Both the position numbers and the translations under genes were made by a program. From an uncultured Alistipes sp. (GTDB lineage Bacteria; Bacteroidota; Bacteroidia; Bacteroidales; Rikenellaceae): a stretch of 64,000 nt of DNA. The stretch is taken from assembly GCA_910583985.1 (NCBI GenBank), contig CAJTYA010000009.1, forward strand, positions 1 to 64,000, written 5' to 3'. Every line of letters begins with the position of its first letter. Position 1 is the first letter of the stretch. The notes under the pieces are model-generated. The model saw only the letters and a list, made by a program, of their open reading frames with translations, had not been told where the DNA came from and made no database searches. Below, piece by piece: positions 51,570-60,504 of this stretch.

Positions 51570-53058
51570 TTCCGGTGCCCGTCGCCCCAGCGAAATCGGA
51601 CGAAATTTCCGGGCCGAAGCGACCGGGCGGTCCCGCTTTCCCCGGACGATACGCACAGATCGAAAACCGCCGCTTCCCGAAGGCCGGAAAAAGCGGGCAT
51701 ACACTCCTCCCCGGCAGACCATGCGCCCCCGAAACCCAACCGTGCGTTTCGCCCTTTTCGGCCGCGGCACAGATGCCCCGACCGTCCATGCGCAGACGAA
51801 GCCTGCCGGCCACCGAGTCCGGTCCGGTTCGACCTTTCGCCGATGCGCCGGACCTCGGCATTCGCCCCCCCACGGCTTTGCCGGTCCGGCCGCCCGCAAC
51901 CGGGAAAAGACGGGCAGCCTGCCGCCGAACGACCGGATCGTGCCGTCGACGGGAATGCGCCCTTCCACCTGCACCTCGTCGTTCCGCCCGTCTCTGCGGA
52001 CAGGGCTCGATTTCGGAAAGGCTTCTCGCCATAACATCGAATCTTTTCCCTACGAACCCGACGGCAAAAGCATCCGTTGCCCCGAAAACCGATGCGCACC
52101 CCCCATGCCCCCCCCAAAAACCGAAAGGGGAACGGACCGGCCATTCGTCTCCCGTCGAACGACGTTCTTCGTTGCGGCTTCCTCTCCTGTGCAACCATCC
52201 TCCGGAATAAATATTTACCGAACAGCTTTCGCACAAGCAGGAACGAAGAGCCTCCGAAGGAGGGCAAAACCGACACAGGAACACGCCCTCTACCCTCCTA
52301 CGAACGGGACTCCGGTTTCCCGAAACAGTGTTCAGAGAAGCCGAAACATACAGCTACAAAGAGCAAAAAAGATAGCAGAACAAAAAAGCCTGCGAATCCC
52401 AACATACAGAACCTCGCTTTCCCAAACGGATATTCGCATCCTGTCGCAGCCGTTCTTTTCGCGTTAAAAGGATATTTCGTATACGTCCGCCCTCTTGTCC
52501 GCAATGTTGCGACCGCACACAGAACGGGAAGGGGAAGCCGGCTCTCCGCCGCGCCGTTGTCAGCATCTCTCCGCCACCCTTCTCCGCCCATTTTCACCCA
52601 CGCTCGCCCGCATTCGCCTGTTCTCCGGCGCTACCTCCTGAAAAACGAAACGACGCAAGGAGCGAGGTCGGGAACGACGCCCCGCACGGCCGTAAAACAT
52701 CCGTGACACTCCTTCCTGCTCCGCACTCTCCTTTCACTTCTTTTCCCGCTCCGTCCCGGCTTTCCCGTCGTCCTTACCGCAGCTCTCGCCCGAATACAGA
52801 CACAACAGGTACAGACCCCGATGGAACGAGGTCTCTGCCTGCCGTCTTCAAGTCCGACCGCAAGTTCTCCCGGCTCAAAACCACGCAAGTATCCCGATCG
52901 CCGACCAGTCCCACCCCGACGGGGCATCGGGACTGCAATCCCCGAAAGCGCGGCGCGACGAGTCTTCCGACGACACGTTCGGACATGCCGTCGCAACCGA
53001 CCGCGCCCCGGTCCGAAACCCTCGTCCGGAAACGGACCGCCACGCAAAATGCGGAAAT
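51570..53058. other. gene-free gap between eno and rplQ
   Basis: About 1.5 kb of mostly GC-rich sequence with an AT-richer island at 52190-52480. A minus-strand frame (52298-52597) ends in a hydrophobic stretch, FAGFFVLLSFLLFVAVCF, but lacks a promoter and a plausible N-terminus, so it is not called. No repeat or RNA gene recognised. Confidence 0.5.
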
Positions 53059-53096
53059 AAAAAAAGAGCGCCCGACGATCGGGCACTCTTTTCTGG
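53059..53096 (-). terminator. terminator of the ribosomal cluster
   Basis: On the minus strand AAAAGAGTGCCCGA pairs with TCGGGCGCTCTTTT (one mismatch) and is followed by a run of T (plus strand A-run at 53057-53065). Strong factor-independent terminator 20 bp after rplQ. Confidence 0.92.
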
Positions 53097-53115
53097 GTAT
53101 GAAATACCGGAATCC

Positions 53116-53676
53116 CTACGCTTCCTTTTCGGCAGGGGCTTCGGCGGCATCCGCCTTTTTGGCGGCGGGTTTCTTGGCAGCCGCCTTCTTGGCCGGAGCG
53201 GCCGTTTCGCCCGCAACTTCGACAGCGGCGCCTTCGGCAGCAGGAGCTTCCGCCTTCTTGGCGCGGCTACGACGCGTTTTGGGTTTTTCGGCGGCTTTTA
53301 CCTCTTTCGTGTAGGTTTCGTTGAAATCCACCAGTTCGATGAAGCACATTTCGGCCCCGTCGCCCTGACGGAAACCGGTCTTCAGGATACGGCAATATCC
53401 GCCCGGACGGTCGGCGATCTTCGGAGCCACTTCCCGGAACAGTTCGGCCACGGCTTTCTTGTCCTTGAGGTAGCTGAAAACCACACGACGCGAGTGCGTG
53501 GTATCCTGTTTCGATTTGGTCATCAACGGCTCGACATACATTCTCAGAGCCTTCGCTTTGGCAACCGTCGTGTTGATCCGCTTGTGGAGCACCAGCGAAC
53601 TTGCCATGTTGGCCAACAGCGCCTTGCGGTGAGAGGCCTGTCTGCCGAGGTGGTTAATTTTTTTATTGTGTCTCAT
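53116..53676 (-). CDS. rplQ: 50S ribosomal protein L17
   Basis: 186-residue L17. Residues 1-118 are the conserved domain (MRHNKKINHLGRQASHRKAL, then LVLHKRINTTVAKAKALR and RPGGYCRILKTGFRQGDGAEM). The remaining 70 residues are an Ala/Lys-rich tail with a KK-AA-KKPAAKK pattern, an extension typical of Bacteroidetes L17 and absent from the 127-residue E. coli protein. L17 lies near the exit tunnel. Last gene of the cluster, followed by a strong terminator. Confidence 0.97.
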   Translation of the reverse strand: MRHNKKINHLGRQASHRKALLANMASSLVLHKRINTTVAKAKALRMYVEPLMTKSKQDTTHSRRVVFSYLKDKKAVAELFREVAPKIADRPGGYCRILKTGFRQGDGAEMCFIELVDFNETYTKEVKAAEKPKTRRSRAKKAEAPAAEGAAVEVAGETAAPAKKAAAKKPAAKKADAAEAPAEKEA

Positions 53677-53734
53677 AATTTACTTGAATTTTAGCGTCCT
53701 TGTTTACGACGGGAACGTCGTGACCGACAAACCC

Positions 53735-54727
53735 TTAATCCTTATCGAGTTTGTAAATCGAAACGTCCATTCCGAAATGCAGGTTCAGCGTAGAGAGCAG
53801 ATCGTCCAGCTCGGAGAGCGACTTCTTGCCGAAGTTGCGGAACTTGAGCAGGTCGTTGCGGTTGAAGCGAACCAGATCGCCCACCGTTTCCACTTCGGCC
53901 GCCTTGAGGCAGTTGAGGGCACGGACGGAAAGATCCTGATCGGAAAGTTTGGTTTTCAACAACTGACGCATGTGAAGCACATCTTCGTCGAATTCCTCGG
54001 TCGTGCTGCTCTCTTCGAGGTTCAGCGTGATTTTCTCGTCGGAGAAGAGCATGAAATGATGAATCAATATCTTGGCGGCCTCCTTGAGGGCGTCCTTCGG
54101 ATGGATGGAGCCGTCCGTCGTCACCTCGATATTGAGTTTCTCATAGTCGGTCTTCTGCTCGACACGGTAGTTTTCGACCGAATACTTGACGTTCTTGATC
54201 GGCGTATGGATCGAATCGATCGGGAGCAATCCGAACTCCGCATCGGCAGGACGGTTTTCGTCGGCAGGGACGTATCCGCGTCCTTTCCCGATGGTCAGTT
54301 CCATCTGGAACTTCACGTCGGCATCGAGATGGCAAATGACCAGATCGGGATTCAACACCTTGAAGTTGGTAAGGAAATTCGAAATGTAGCCGGCCGTGAG
54401 TTCGGTCTGCCCGGCCACATTGACCGTCACCTTCTCGTCGTCTACGTTCTCGACGGTCCTGATGAAACGTACTTGCTTGAGATTGAGAATGATCTCAAGC
54501 ATTCCTTCCATAACACCGGGGATAGCAGCAAACTCATGGTCTACGCCCGACACCTTCACGGTCGTGATGGCATATCCTTCGAGCGAACTCAGCAGAATGC
54601 GACGCAGCGCGTTGCCGACGGTCATACCGAATCCGGGCTCCAACGGACGGAATTCGAACCGTCCGAAAGAGGAGGTGGATTCGAGCATGATTACCTTTTC
54701 GGGTTTTTGGAATGCTAATATTGCCAT
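53735..54727 (-). CDS. rpoA: RNA polymerase alpha subunit
   Basis: 330-residue alpha subunit. The N-terminal dimerisation domain (residues 1-230) has RFEFRPLEPGFGMTVGNALRR and LLSSLEGYAITTVKV; the C-terminal domain (about 250-320) has LSVRALNCLKAAEVETVGDLV and LRNFGKKSLSELDDLL, contacting activators and UP elements. It assembles the polymerase core. It sits between rpsD and rplQ as in nearly all bacteria, within one transcript. Confidence 0.98.
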   Translation of the reverse strand: MAILAFQKPEKVIMLESTSSFGRFEFRPLEPGFGMTVGNALRRILLSSLEGYAITTVKVSGVDHEFAAIPGVMEGMLEIILNLKQVRFIRTVENVDDEKVTVNVAGQTELTAGYISNFLTNFKVLNPDLVICHLDADVKFQMELTIGKGRGYVPADENRPADAEFGLLPIDSIHTPIKNVKYSVENYRVEQKTDYEKLNIEVTTDGSIHPKDALKEAAKILIHHFMLFSDEKITLNLEESSTTEEFDEDVLHMRQLLKTKLSDQDLSVRALNCLKAAEVETVGDLVRFNRNDLLKFRNFGKKSLSELDDLLSTLNLHFGMDVSIYKLDKD

Positions 54728-54750
54728 AATTTTTGCTCCTCGATTAATTA

Positions 54751-55359
54751 CTACTTAGAGTACAATTCAACGATCAGTTGTTCATGGATATTCTCCGGAA
54801 TGTCGGCCCGGTCGGGTTTCGACAGGAACTTGCCGGTCATCTGGCTTCCTTCCCATTCCAGCCATGCGAAACGGCTGCGACGGCCGCTGCCCAGAGAATC
54901 CTGAATCACTTCCAGCGCCTTCGATTTTTCGCGCACGCCTACCGTATCGCCTTCGCGCAACGTGTACGAAGGGATGTTCACGACGTTTCCGTTCACGACG
55001 ATATGACGGTGCGAAACCAACTGACGTGCAGCGGCACGCGTCGGAGCGATGCCCAGACGGTACACCACGTTGTCCAGACGGCATTCGAGCAACTTGAGCA
55101 GGTTTTCGCCGGTGATACCGCCCAGTCGTGCGGCGGCTTCGTAGGTTCTGTAGAACTGTTTTTCCTGTACTCCGTAGATCGCTTTGGCTTTCTGTTTTTC
55201 GAGCAACTGAGTACCGTATTCGGAAACTTTCTTACGTTTACGGGCAAGTCCGTGCTGTCCCGGAGGATAATTCTTCTTTTCCAGAGATTTATCCGTCCCG
55301 AAAATGGCTTCGCCGAATTTTCTGGCGATTTTTGATTTTGGTCCTATGTATCTTCCCAT
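54751..55359 (-). CDS. rpsD: 30S ribosomal protein S4
   Basis: 202-residue primary 16S-binding protein and translational repressor in E. coli. MGRYIGPKSKIARKFGEAIFG is the start (55359); the longer frame from 55410 is upstream leader. The S4 RNA-binding motif is at about residues 95-160 (CRLDNVVYRLGIAPTRAAARQL, VSHRHIVVNGNVVNIPSY). The N-terminus lacks the zinc-binding cysteines found in some S4 proteins. It lies between rpsK and rpoA. Confidence 0.97.
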   Translation of the reverse strand: MGRYIGPKSKIARKFGEAIFGTDKSLEKKNYPPGQHGLARKRKKVSEYGTQLLEKQKAKAIYGVQEKQFYRTYEAAARLGGITGENLLKLLECRLDNVVYRLGIAPTRAAARQLVSHRHIVVNGNVVNIPSYTLREGDTVGVREKSKALEVIQDSLGSGRRSRFAWLEWEGSQMTGKFLSKPDRADIPENIHEQLIVELYSK

Positions 55360-55493
55360 TTTTAGAAATTTTTCTTGAGTTGTAAAATTTTCATCGGGAT
55401 GCCTGTGCATCCGTTTCCGGAAGGACGCGGTTTCCCGCCCCGCATTTCCCCGGCTGCAACGGCGGGTTCAGGCGGGAGCCGCATGCCCGATCC

Positions 55494-55883
55494 TTAGACG
55501 CGACGACGGTTGGGGGGACGGCATCCGTTATGAGGAAGTGGCGTCACATCGATGATTTCGATCACTTCGATGCCGGCGCCGTGAATGGTGCGGATCGCAG
55601 ACTCGCGGCCTGCACCGGGACCTTTTACATACACTTTGACTTTGCGCAGACCCATGTCGTAGGCCACCTTGGCGCAATCCGTAGCGGCCGTCTGGGCAGC
55701 GTAGGGCGTGTTCTTCTTCGAACCCCGGAAGCCCATCTTGCCGGCCGAGCTCCAACTGATCACCTGTCCCTGAGCATTGGTAAGCGTAATTATCACGTTG
55801 TTGAAAGTCGAGTGGACGTGAGCCATACCCTGCGCTTCCACCTTGACAACTTTCTTCTTAACTGATCCAGTCTTTTTTGCCAT
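55494..55883 (-). CDS. rpsK: 30S ribosomal protein S11
   Basis: 129-residue platform protein. VHSTFNNVIITLTNAQGQV near 24 and GSKKNTPYAAQTAATDCAK near 54 are characteristic, as is the C-terminal PLPHNGCRPPNRRRV. It starts 12 bp after rpsM ends; the 134-bp gap to rpsD has no promoter. Confidence 0.98.
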   Translation of the reverse strand: MAKKTGSVKKKVVKVEAQGMAHVHSTFNNVIITLTNAQGQVISWSSAGKMGFRGSKKNTPYAAQTAATDCAKVAYDMGLRKVKVYVKGPGAGRESAIRTIHGAGIEVIEIIDVTPLPHNGCRPPNRRRV

Positions 55884-55895
55884 AACTCTCTACGA

Positions 55896-56276
55896 TTACT
55901 TAGTTGCTTTTTTCTTGTTAGCCACGGTTTTCTTCCGGCCTTTGCGGGTGCGGGCATTGTTCTTGGTGCTCTGTCCCCTCACGGGAAGTCCCAGACGGTG
56001 ACGGATACCCCGGTAGCAACCGATATCCATCAGACGCTTGATGTTGAGCTGTACGGTAGAACGGAGCTCGCCCTCCACCTTGTAACCTTCGCTGGCAATG
56101 ACATTACGGATGGCCGCAACATTTTCGTCGCTCCAGTCTTTCACTTTGAGATCGTAGCTGATCTGAGCTTTTTCGAGAATCGCGCGCGCGGTACTTCTTC
56201 CGATACCGTAGATATAGGTCAAGCCTATCTCGCCTCTCTTATTTTTGGGTAAATCTACACCGACTATACGTGCCAT
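55896..56276 (-). CDS. rpsM: 30S ribosomal protein S13
   Basis: 126-residue head protein that contacts the P-site tRNA and L5. MARIVGVDLPKNKRGEIGLTY opens it; GIRHRLGLPVRGQSTKNNAR (near 95-114) and the basic KGRKKTVANKKKATK tail are typical. Begins 29 bp after rpmJ. Confidence 0.98.
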   Translation of the reverse strand: MARIVGVDLPKNKRGEIGLTYIYGIGRSTARAILEKAQISYDLKVKDWSDENVAAIRNVIASEGYKVEGELRSTVQLNIKRLMDIGCYRGIRHRLGLPVRGQSTKNNARTRKGRKKTVANKKKATK

Positions 56277-56305
56277 AAAATTCTAATCACTTTTAAAATT
56301 CGAAA

Positions 56306-56422
56306 CTATCCTTGGCGCATTTTCAACTTAGGATTCTTTTTGCAGATCACATAAAGGCGGCCTTTACGTTTGACGATCTTGCAATCCTCGCTTCTTTTCT
56401 TGATGGATGTTCTAACTTTCAT
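56306..56422 (-). CDS. rpmJ: 50S ribosomal protein L36, zinc-free form
   Basis: 38-residue protein, MKVRTSIKKR followed by SEDCKIVKRKGRLYVICKKN and PKLKMRQG. Of the four zinc ligands in the C+ form (C11, C14, C27, H33), S11 and L33 replace two, so this is the zinc-independent type with C14 and C27 left. It is the standard position between infA and rpsM. The gene is too short to be obvious in an ORF scan, but reading frame, length and neighbourhood leave little doubt. Confidence 0.95.
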   Translation of the reverse strand: MKVRTSIKKRSEDCKIVKRKGRLYVICKKNPKLKMRQG

Positions 56423-56526
56423 TTTTCAGACATCTTAAAATGTGTGTGTGTAAACGAATCGCGGCATATTCCTCCCGCCCCCTACGGGGTCCGGAAGGCT
56501 CTCTGCCGGCCAGCAGCGCGGCTACA

Positions 56527-56745
56527 TCATTTGTAGCGGAACGAGATGCGTCCCTTACTCAGGTCGTAAGGCGACATCTCCACTTTCACTTTATCGCCCG
56601 GGAGAATCTTGATGTAGTGCATCCTCATCTTTCCCGAGATATGGGCGGTAATTACGTGGCCGTTATCCAGCTCGACTCTGAACATCGCGTTGGACAACGC
56701 TTCGATAATGGTTCCGTCCTTTTCAATAGCAGCTTGTTTTGCCAT
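56527..56745 (-). CDS. infA: translation initiation factor IF-1
   Basis: 72-residue OB-fold protein that blocks the A site of the 30S subunit during initiation. MAKQAAIEKDGTIIEALSNAM is the start at 56745 (an upstream ATG would add three residues); VELDNGHVITAHISGKMRM and the C-terminal SPYDLSKGRISFRYK match the family. It starts 5 bp after map ends. Confidence 0.98.
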   Translation of the reverse strand: MAKQAAIEKDGTIIEALSNAMFRVELDNGHVITAHISGKMRMHYIKILPGDKVKVEMSPYDLSKGRISFRYK

Positions 56746-56750
56746 AATAC

Positions 56751-57530
56751 TCAATTGTTGTCAAGTGCTTTTTCGATTACGCTGAAGTCGGTCAGCACGT
56801 CCGGGCCGTTTTTGGTGATGGCCACCGCGAACTCGAAATGAGCCGAGGGCCTGCGGTCTCTGGTCCGTACCGTCCAACCGTCCCTTTCGAAAACGATTTC
56901 ACGGGTGCCCATGTTGATCATGGGTTCGATGCAGATGACCATGCCCGGCTTGAGCAGCGGGCCGCGGCCTCTGGCACCGTAGTTGGGAACCTGCGGGTCT
57001 TCGTGCATCTTGCGGCCCAAGCCGTGCCCGACCATTTCCCTTACTACGGAATATCCGTGTTTTTCGGCGTGTTCCTGTACGGCATATCCTACATCGCCTA
57101 TGCGCTTGCCCGGACATGCTTGTGCGACGCCTTTATAAAGAGCTTCTTTGGTGACACGGAGCAGATCGGACACCTCCTGAGCGATCTCCCCTACTGCGAA
57201 AGTATACGCAGAGTCGCCATAAAACCCCTTCATAAACGTACCGCAATCCACCGAAACGACGTCGCCTTCCTTAAGAACGACTTTGGAAGAGGGGATTCCG
57301 TGTACAACCTGTTCGTTGACCGATACGCAAAGCGAATTCGGGAACCCGTTGTAGCCGAGGAATCCGGGAACGGCCCCGTGACTCCGGATAAAATCTTCGG
57401 CGATTCCATCCAGTTCGAGCGTCGTCACTCCGGGGCGGATGTGCCGGGCCAGTTCGGCCAGCGTCGCGCTGACCAGAAGATTGTTCTCCCGGAGCCATTC
57501 GATCTCTTCCTCTGTTTTCAGGTATATCAT
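56751..57530 (-). CDS. map: type I methionine aminopeptidase
   Basis: 259-residue cytosolic metallopeptidase that removes the initiator methionine. Metal-binding residues appear in VSVDCGTFMKGFYGDSAYTF (two aspartates), VGHGLGRKMHEDPQVPNYG (histidine), MVICIEPMINMG (glutamate) and the C-terminal ARHFEFAVA-like segment (AHFEFAVAIT). Type I without the N-terminal zinc extension. Its place between secY and infA is the common one. Confidence 0.97.
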   Translation of the reverse strand: MIYLKTEEEIEWLRENNLLVSATLAELARHIRPGVTTLELDGIAEDFIRSHGAVPGFLGYNGFPNSLCVSVNEQVVHGIPSSKVVLKEGDVVSVDCGTFMKGFYGDSAYTFAVGEIAQEVSDLLRVTKEALYKGVAQACPGKRIGDVGYAVQEHAEKHGYSVVREMVGHGLGRKMHEDPQVPNYGARGRGPLLKPGMVICIEPMINMGTREIVFERDGWTVRTRDRRPSAHFEFAVAITKNGPDVLTDFSVIEKALDNN

Positions 57531-57545
57531 CGTCTTATCGAACGA

Positions 57546-58871
57546 TTAAGCGGTTCTGCCTTTGATCCGACCGGTCTTCATCAGACCGTCGTAGTGACGC
57601 AGAAGCAGGTAGCTTTCAATCTGCTGCAGGGTGTCAAGAACGACGCCGACCAGAATCAGCAGCGAAGTTCCTCCGTAGAACAGCGCGAACTGATTGTTGA
57701 TTCCGAGCAACATGGCGAAAGCGGGCAGAATGGCCACGATCGCCAGAAAGATCGAACCGGGCAGAGTGATTCTTGTCATGATGGTGTCGAGATACTCGAC
57801 GGTCTTCTTACCGGGTTTGACACCGGGGATAAAACCGCCGTTGCGTTTCATATCTTCGGCCATCATGTTGGGATTCACGGTAATTGCTGTATAGAAATAG
57901 GTGAATGCCACGACCAGCAACCCGAAAACGAGATTGTACCAGAGTCCGGTGTAGTCGGCGAACGCGGTACCGATGGCGCTCGTCGCTTCGAACCGGCTGA
58001 AGAACATGGGGATGAACATCAACGCTTGGGCGAAGATGATCGGCATGACTCCTGCGGCATTGATCTTGAGGGGGATATACTGGCGGACACCGCCGTACTG
58101 TTTGTTACCTACGATCCGCTTGGCATACTGTACCGGGATTTTGCGCGTAGCCTGCACCAGAGCGATGGTGGCTGCGAAAACCAAGAACAGCAGCGCGAGT
58201 TCGACGACCAGCATCACGAAACCGCCGGTAGCCTCCGTGAAACGGGTATTGAACTCGGCCAGCAGGGCGTGCGGCAAACGGGCGATGATACCGACCATGA
58301 TGATGAGCGATACGCCGTTGCCGATCCCCTTGTCGGTGATCTTTTCGCCGAGCCACATCACGAACATCGTTCCGGCGATCAGCACGATCGTCGCGCTGAC
58401 GGTGAACAGGATGCTCGACTGGCCCAGAACGAAAGCGTAGGGCGGCAACGTGCCGTGCAGGTTGGCCAGATAGGCGGGAGCCTGCAACAGCAGCACGATA
58501 ATGGTCAGATAACGTGTCCACTGGTTGATCTTGCGGCGGCCGCTCTCCCCTTCTTTCTGCAGTTTCTGGAAGTAAGGCACTACGATGCCCAACAACTGGA
58601 TCACGATCGAAGCGGAGATGTACGGCATGATTCCGAGCGCGAAGATCGAGGCGTTGCTGAACGCACCTCCGGAGAAGATGTTCAGCAGGCCCAGCAGGCC
58701 GTTTCCGTCCACCTGGCTCTGAAGATCGTTCAGGGCCTGAGGATTGATCCCCGGAATCACCACGAAACTACCCAATCTATAGACAAGAAGCAAAGAGAGC
58801 GTAAAGAGGATACGCTTACGCAACTCTTCGATCTTGAATATATTCTTTATGGTTTCGATGAGCTTTTTCAT
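57546..58871 (-). CDS. secY: preprotein translocase subunit SecY
   Basis: 441-residue channel protein of the Sec translocon, with ten membrane helices. FTLSLLLVYRLGSFVVIPGI (near 23-42) opens TM1, and the conserved loop PYISASIVIQLLGIV lies near 82. Loops with basic residues face the cytoplasm (KKLQKEGESGRRKINQWTR). The C-terminal KKTVEYLDTIMTRITLPG lies near 350. Cotranscribed with map and the ribosomal genes. Confidence 0.98.
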   Translation of the reverse strand: MKKLIETIKNIFKIEELRKRILFTLSLLLVYRLGSFVVIPGINPQALNDLQSQVDGNGLLGLLNIFSGGAFSNASIFALGIMPYISASIVIQLLGIVVPYFQKLQKEGESGRRKINQWTRYLTIIVLLLQAPAYLANLHGTLPPYAFVLGQSSILFTVSATIVLIAGTMFVMWLGEKITDKGIGNGVSLIIMVGIIARLPHALLAEFNTRFTEATGGFVMLVVELALLFLVFAATIALVQATRKIPVQYAKRIVGNKQYGGVRQYIPLKINAAGVMPIIFAQALMFIPMFFSRFEATSAIGTAFADYTGLWYNLVFGLLVVAFTYFYTAITVNPNMMAEDMKRNGGFIPGVKPGKKTVEYLDTIMTRITLPGSIFLAIVAILPAFAMLLGINNQFALFYGGTSLLILVGVVLDTLQQIESYLLLRHYDGLMKTGRIKGRTA

Positions 58872-58881
58872 TGCTGAAAAA

Positions 58882-59328
58882 TTAAAGTTTTACGACCTTG
58901 CCCTGCTGCGCTTCGATGGCGGCGGCAGCGGATTTCGAGAATGCGTGGGCGGTCACTTCGAGAGCCGCCGACAGCGTTCCGTTGCCGAGGATCTTCACCC
59001 GGTCGTTCTTCGAGACGAAACCGGCTTCGATCAGCGTGTCGACCGTGATCGTCTTGAGCGATTTCTTCGCAGCCAGTTCTTCGAGAACGCTGAGGTTGAT
59101 ACCCTTGTATTCCACTCGCTTGAGGTTCGTGAAGCCGTATTTGGGCAGGCGTCTCTGCAAAGGCATCTGACCGCCTTCGAATCCTAACTTGGACGAGTAG
59201 CCGGAACGCGATTTGGCCCCTTTGTGACCGCGGGTCGAAGTTCCGCCGTACCCGGACCCTTGGCCCCGGCCGATTCTCTTCTCTTTTTTGGTAGACCCTT
59301 TGGCGGGTTTCAAATTACTGAGATTCAT
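58882..59328 (-). CDS. rplO: 50S ribosomal protein L15
   Basis: 148 residues starting at 59328 (MNLSNLKPAKGSTKKEKRIG); the upstream in-frame ATG at 59379 only adds leader. RGQGSGYGGTSTRGHKGAKS and YSSKLGFEGGQMPLQRRLPK are the glycine-rich RNA-binding N-terminus typical of L15. Ends 10 bp before secY. Confidence 0.97.
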   Translation of the reverse strand: MNLSNLKPAKGSTKKEKRIGRGQGSGYGGTSTRGHKGAKSRSGYSSKLGFEGGQMPLQRRLPKYGFTNLKRVEYKGINLSVLEELAAKKSLKTITVDTLIEAGFVSKNDRVKILGNGTLSAALEVTAHAFSKSAAAAIEAQQGKVVKL

Positions 59329-59407
59329 CCGTTTTTCTGTTATGCACCGACGGGATTCCGGTCCGCCTGCGAGCGGCACCGGCCCCCTCCGGTATGGATT
59401 GATAAAA

Positions 59408-59590
59408 CTACTTTACTTCTTCGATTTTGACCAGATGCTTCACTTTCGCAATCATACCCAGTATAATAGCCGAATCATCGTGCTCAACGGTCTGATTGAT
59501 TTTACGAAGTCCCAACGCATCGAGGTTCCGCTTCTGAATGGCGGAAGAACCGATGCGGCTTTTTATCTGCGTGATTTTCAATTTAGCCAT
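59408..59590 (-). CDS. rpmD: 50S ribosomal protein L30
   Basis: 60-residue protein, MAKLKITQIKSRIGSSAIQK then NLDALGLRKINQTVEH and DDSAIILGMIAKVKHLVKI, the complete L30 fold. 11 bp after rpsE. Confidence 0.97.
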   Translation of the reverse strand: MAKLKITQIKSRIGSSAIQKRNLDALGLRKINQTVEHDDSAIILGMIAKVKHLVKIEEVK

Positions 59591-59601
59591 TTTCCTACGA
59601 A

Positions 59602-60120
59602 TTATCCGTTAAATACTGTGTCGAGTGATACGCCGCGTACCTGAGCCACGCTATAGGCGTCGCGCAGTTCGAGCAGAGCGGCGACGGTAGCCTTGACGAG
59701 GTTGTGCGGGTTGGAAGAACCTTTGCTCTTGGCCAGCACGTTGCGGATGCCGACGCTTTCGAGCACGGCACGCATGGCACCTCCGGCGATAACACCGGTA
59801 CCGGGAGCGGCCGGACGGATCATCACCAGCGAACCGCTGTAACGCGCTTCCTGCTTGTGGGGAATCGTACCTTTGAGCACCGGGATCTTCACCAGATTTT
59901 TCTTCGCGTCTTCCACGCCTTTGGCGATGGCGGCGGTCACTTCGCTGGCTTTGCCCAGACCGTAGCCGACCACGCCGTTCTCGTTGCCCACCACGACGAT
60001 GGCCGAGAAGGTGAAGGTGCGTCCGCCTTTGGTCACTTTGGTGACACGCTGAATGCTTACGAGCCGGTCTTTCAGCTCAAGGTCGCTCGTTCTTACCTTT
60101 TTTATGTTCGTATTTGACAT
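59602..60120 (-). CDS. rpsE: 30S ribosomal protein S5
   Basis: 172 residues. ELKDRLVSIQRVTKVTKGGR leads to the double-stranded RNA-binding-like domain; GNENGVVGYGLGKASEVTAAI and GSLVMIRPAAPGTGVIAGGA are conserved. The protein helps decoding fidelity and lines the mRNA entry site. 6 bp after rplR. Confidence 0.98.
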   Translation of the reverse strand: MSNTNIKKVRTSDLELKDRLVSIQRVTKVTKGGRTFTFSAIVVVGNENGVVGYGLGKASEVTAAIAKGVEDAKKNLVKIPVLKGTIPHKQEARYSGSLVMIRPAAPGTGVIAGGAMRAVLESVGIRNVLAKSKGSSNPHNLVKATVAALLELRDAYSVAQVRGVSLDTVFNG

Positions 60121-60126
60121 AATCGC

Positions 60127-60489
60127 TTAGAATTTAAGACCACCCTCTCTGGCGGCGTCCGCTAACATTTTTACTCTACCGTGATACAGGTATCCGTTAC
60201 GGTCGAAAGCCACTTCGGCGATACCTTTCTGCGCACTGCGTTCCGCAGCCAGTTTGCCGACCAGCGCGGCGATCTGCGACTTGTTGAGTCCCGCAGCCTT
60301 TTCCGCCACTTCCTTGTCCAGAGACGAAGCTGCCGCCAAAGTAACACCGTTGACGTCGTCGATAAGCTGTACCGAAATCTGTTTGTTGCTTCTGAACACA
60401 GACATACGAGGCTTCTGAGCGGTTCCGCTCACGATCTTGCGGATACGCATCTTGATTCTCGTCCTTCTTTCTATCTTACTCAATGACAT
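60127..60489 (-). CDS. rplR: 50S ribosomal protein L18
   Basis: 120-residue 5S rRNA-binding protein. RRTRIKMRIRKIVSGTAQKP and RMSVFRSNKQISVQLIDDV start it; YHGRVKMLADAAREGGLKF is the conserved C-terminus. Confidence 0.97.
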   Translation of the reverse strand: MSLSKIERRTRIKMRIRKIVSGTAQKPRMSVFRSNKQISVQLIDDVNGVTLAAASSLDKEVAEKAAGLNKSQIAALVGKLAAERSAQKGIAEVAFDRNGYLYHGRVKMLADAAREGGLKF

Positions 60490-60504
60490 AACTTTACGAT
60501 TTTA

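Noticed and set aside
52298..52597. Minus-strand frame of 99 codons ending in a hydrophobic stretch
   Set aside because: No promoter, an implausible N-terminus and no family; hydrophobic run may be chance from an AT-richer island.
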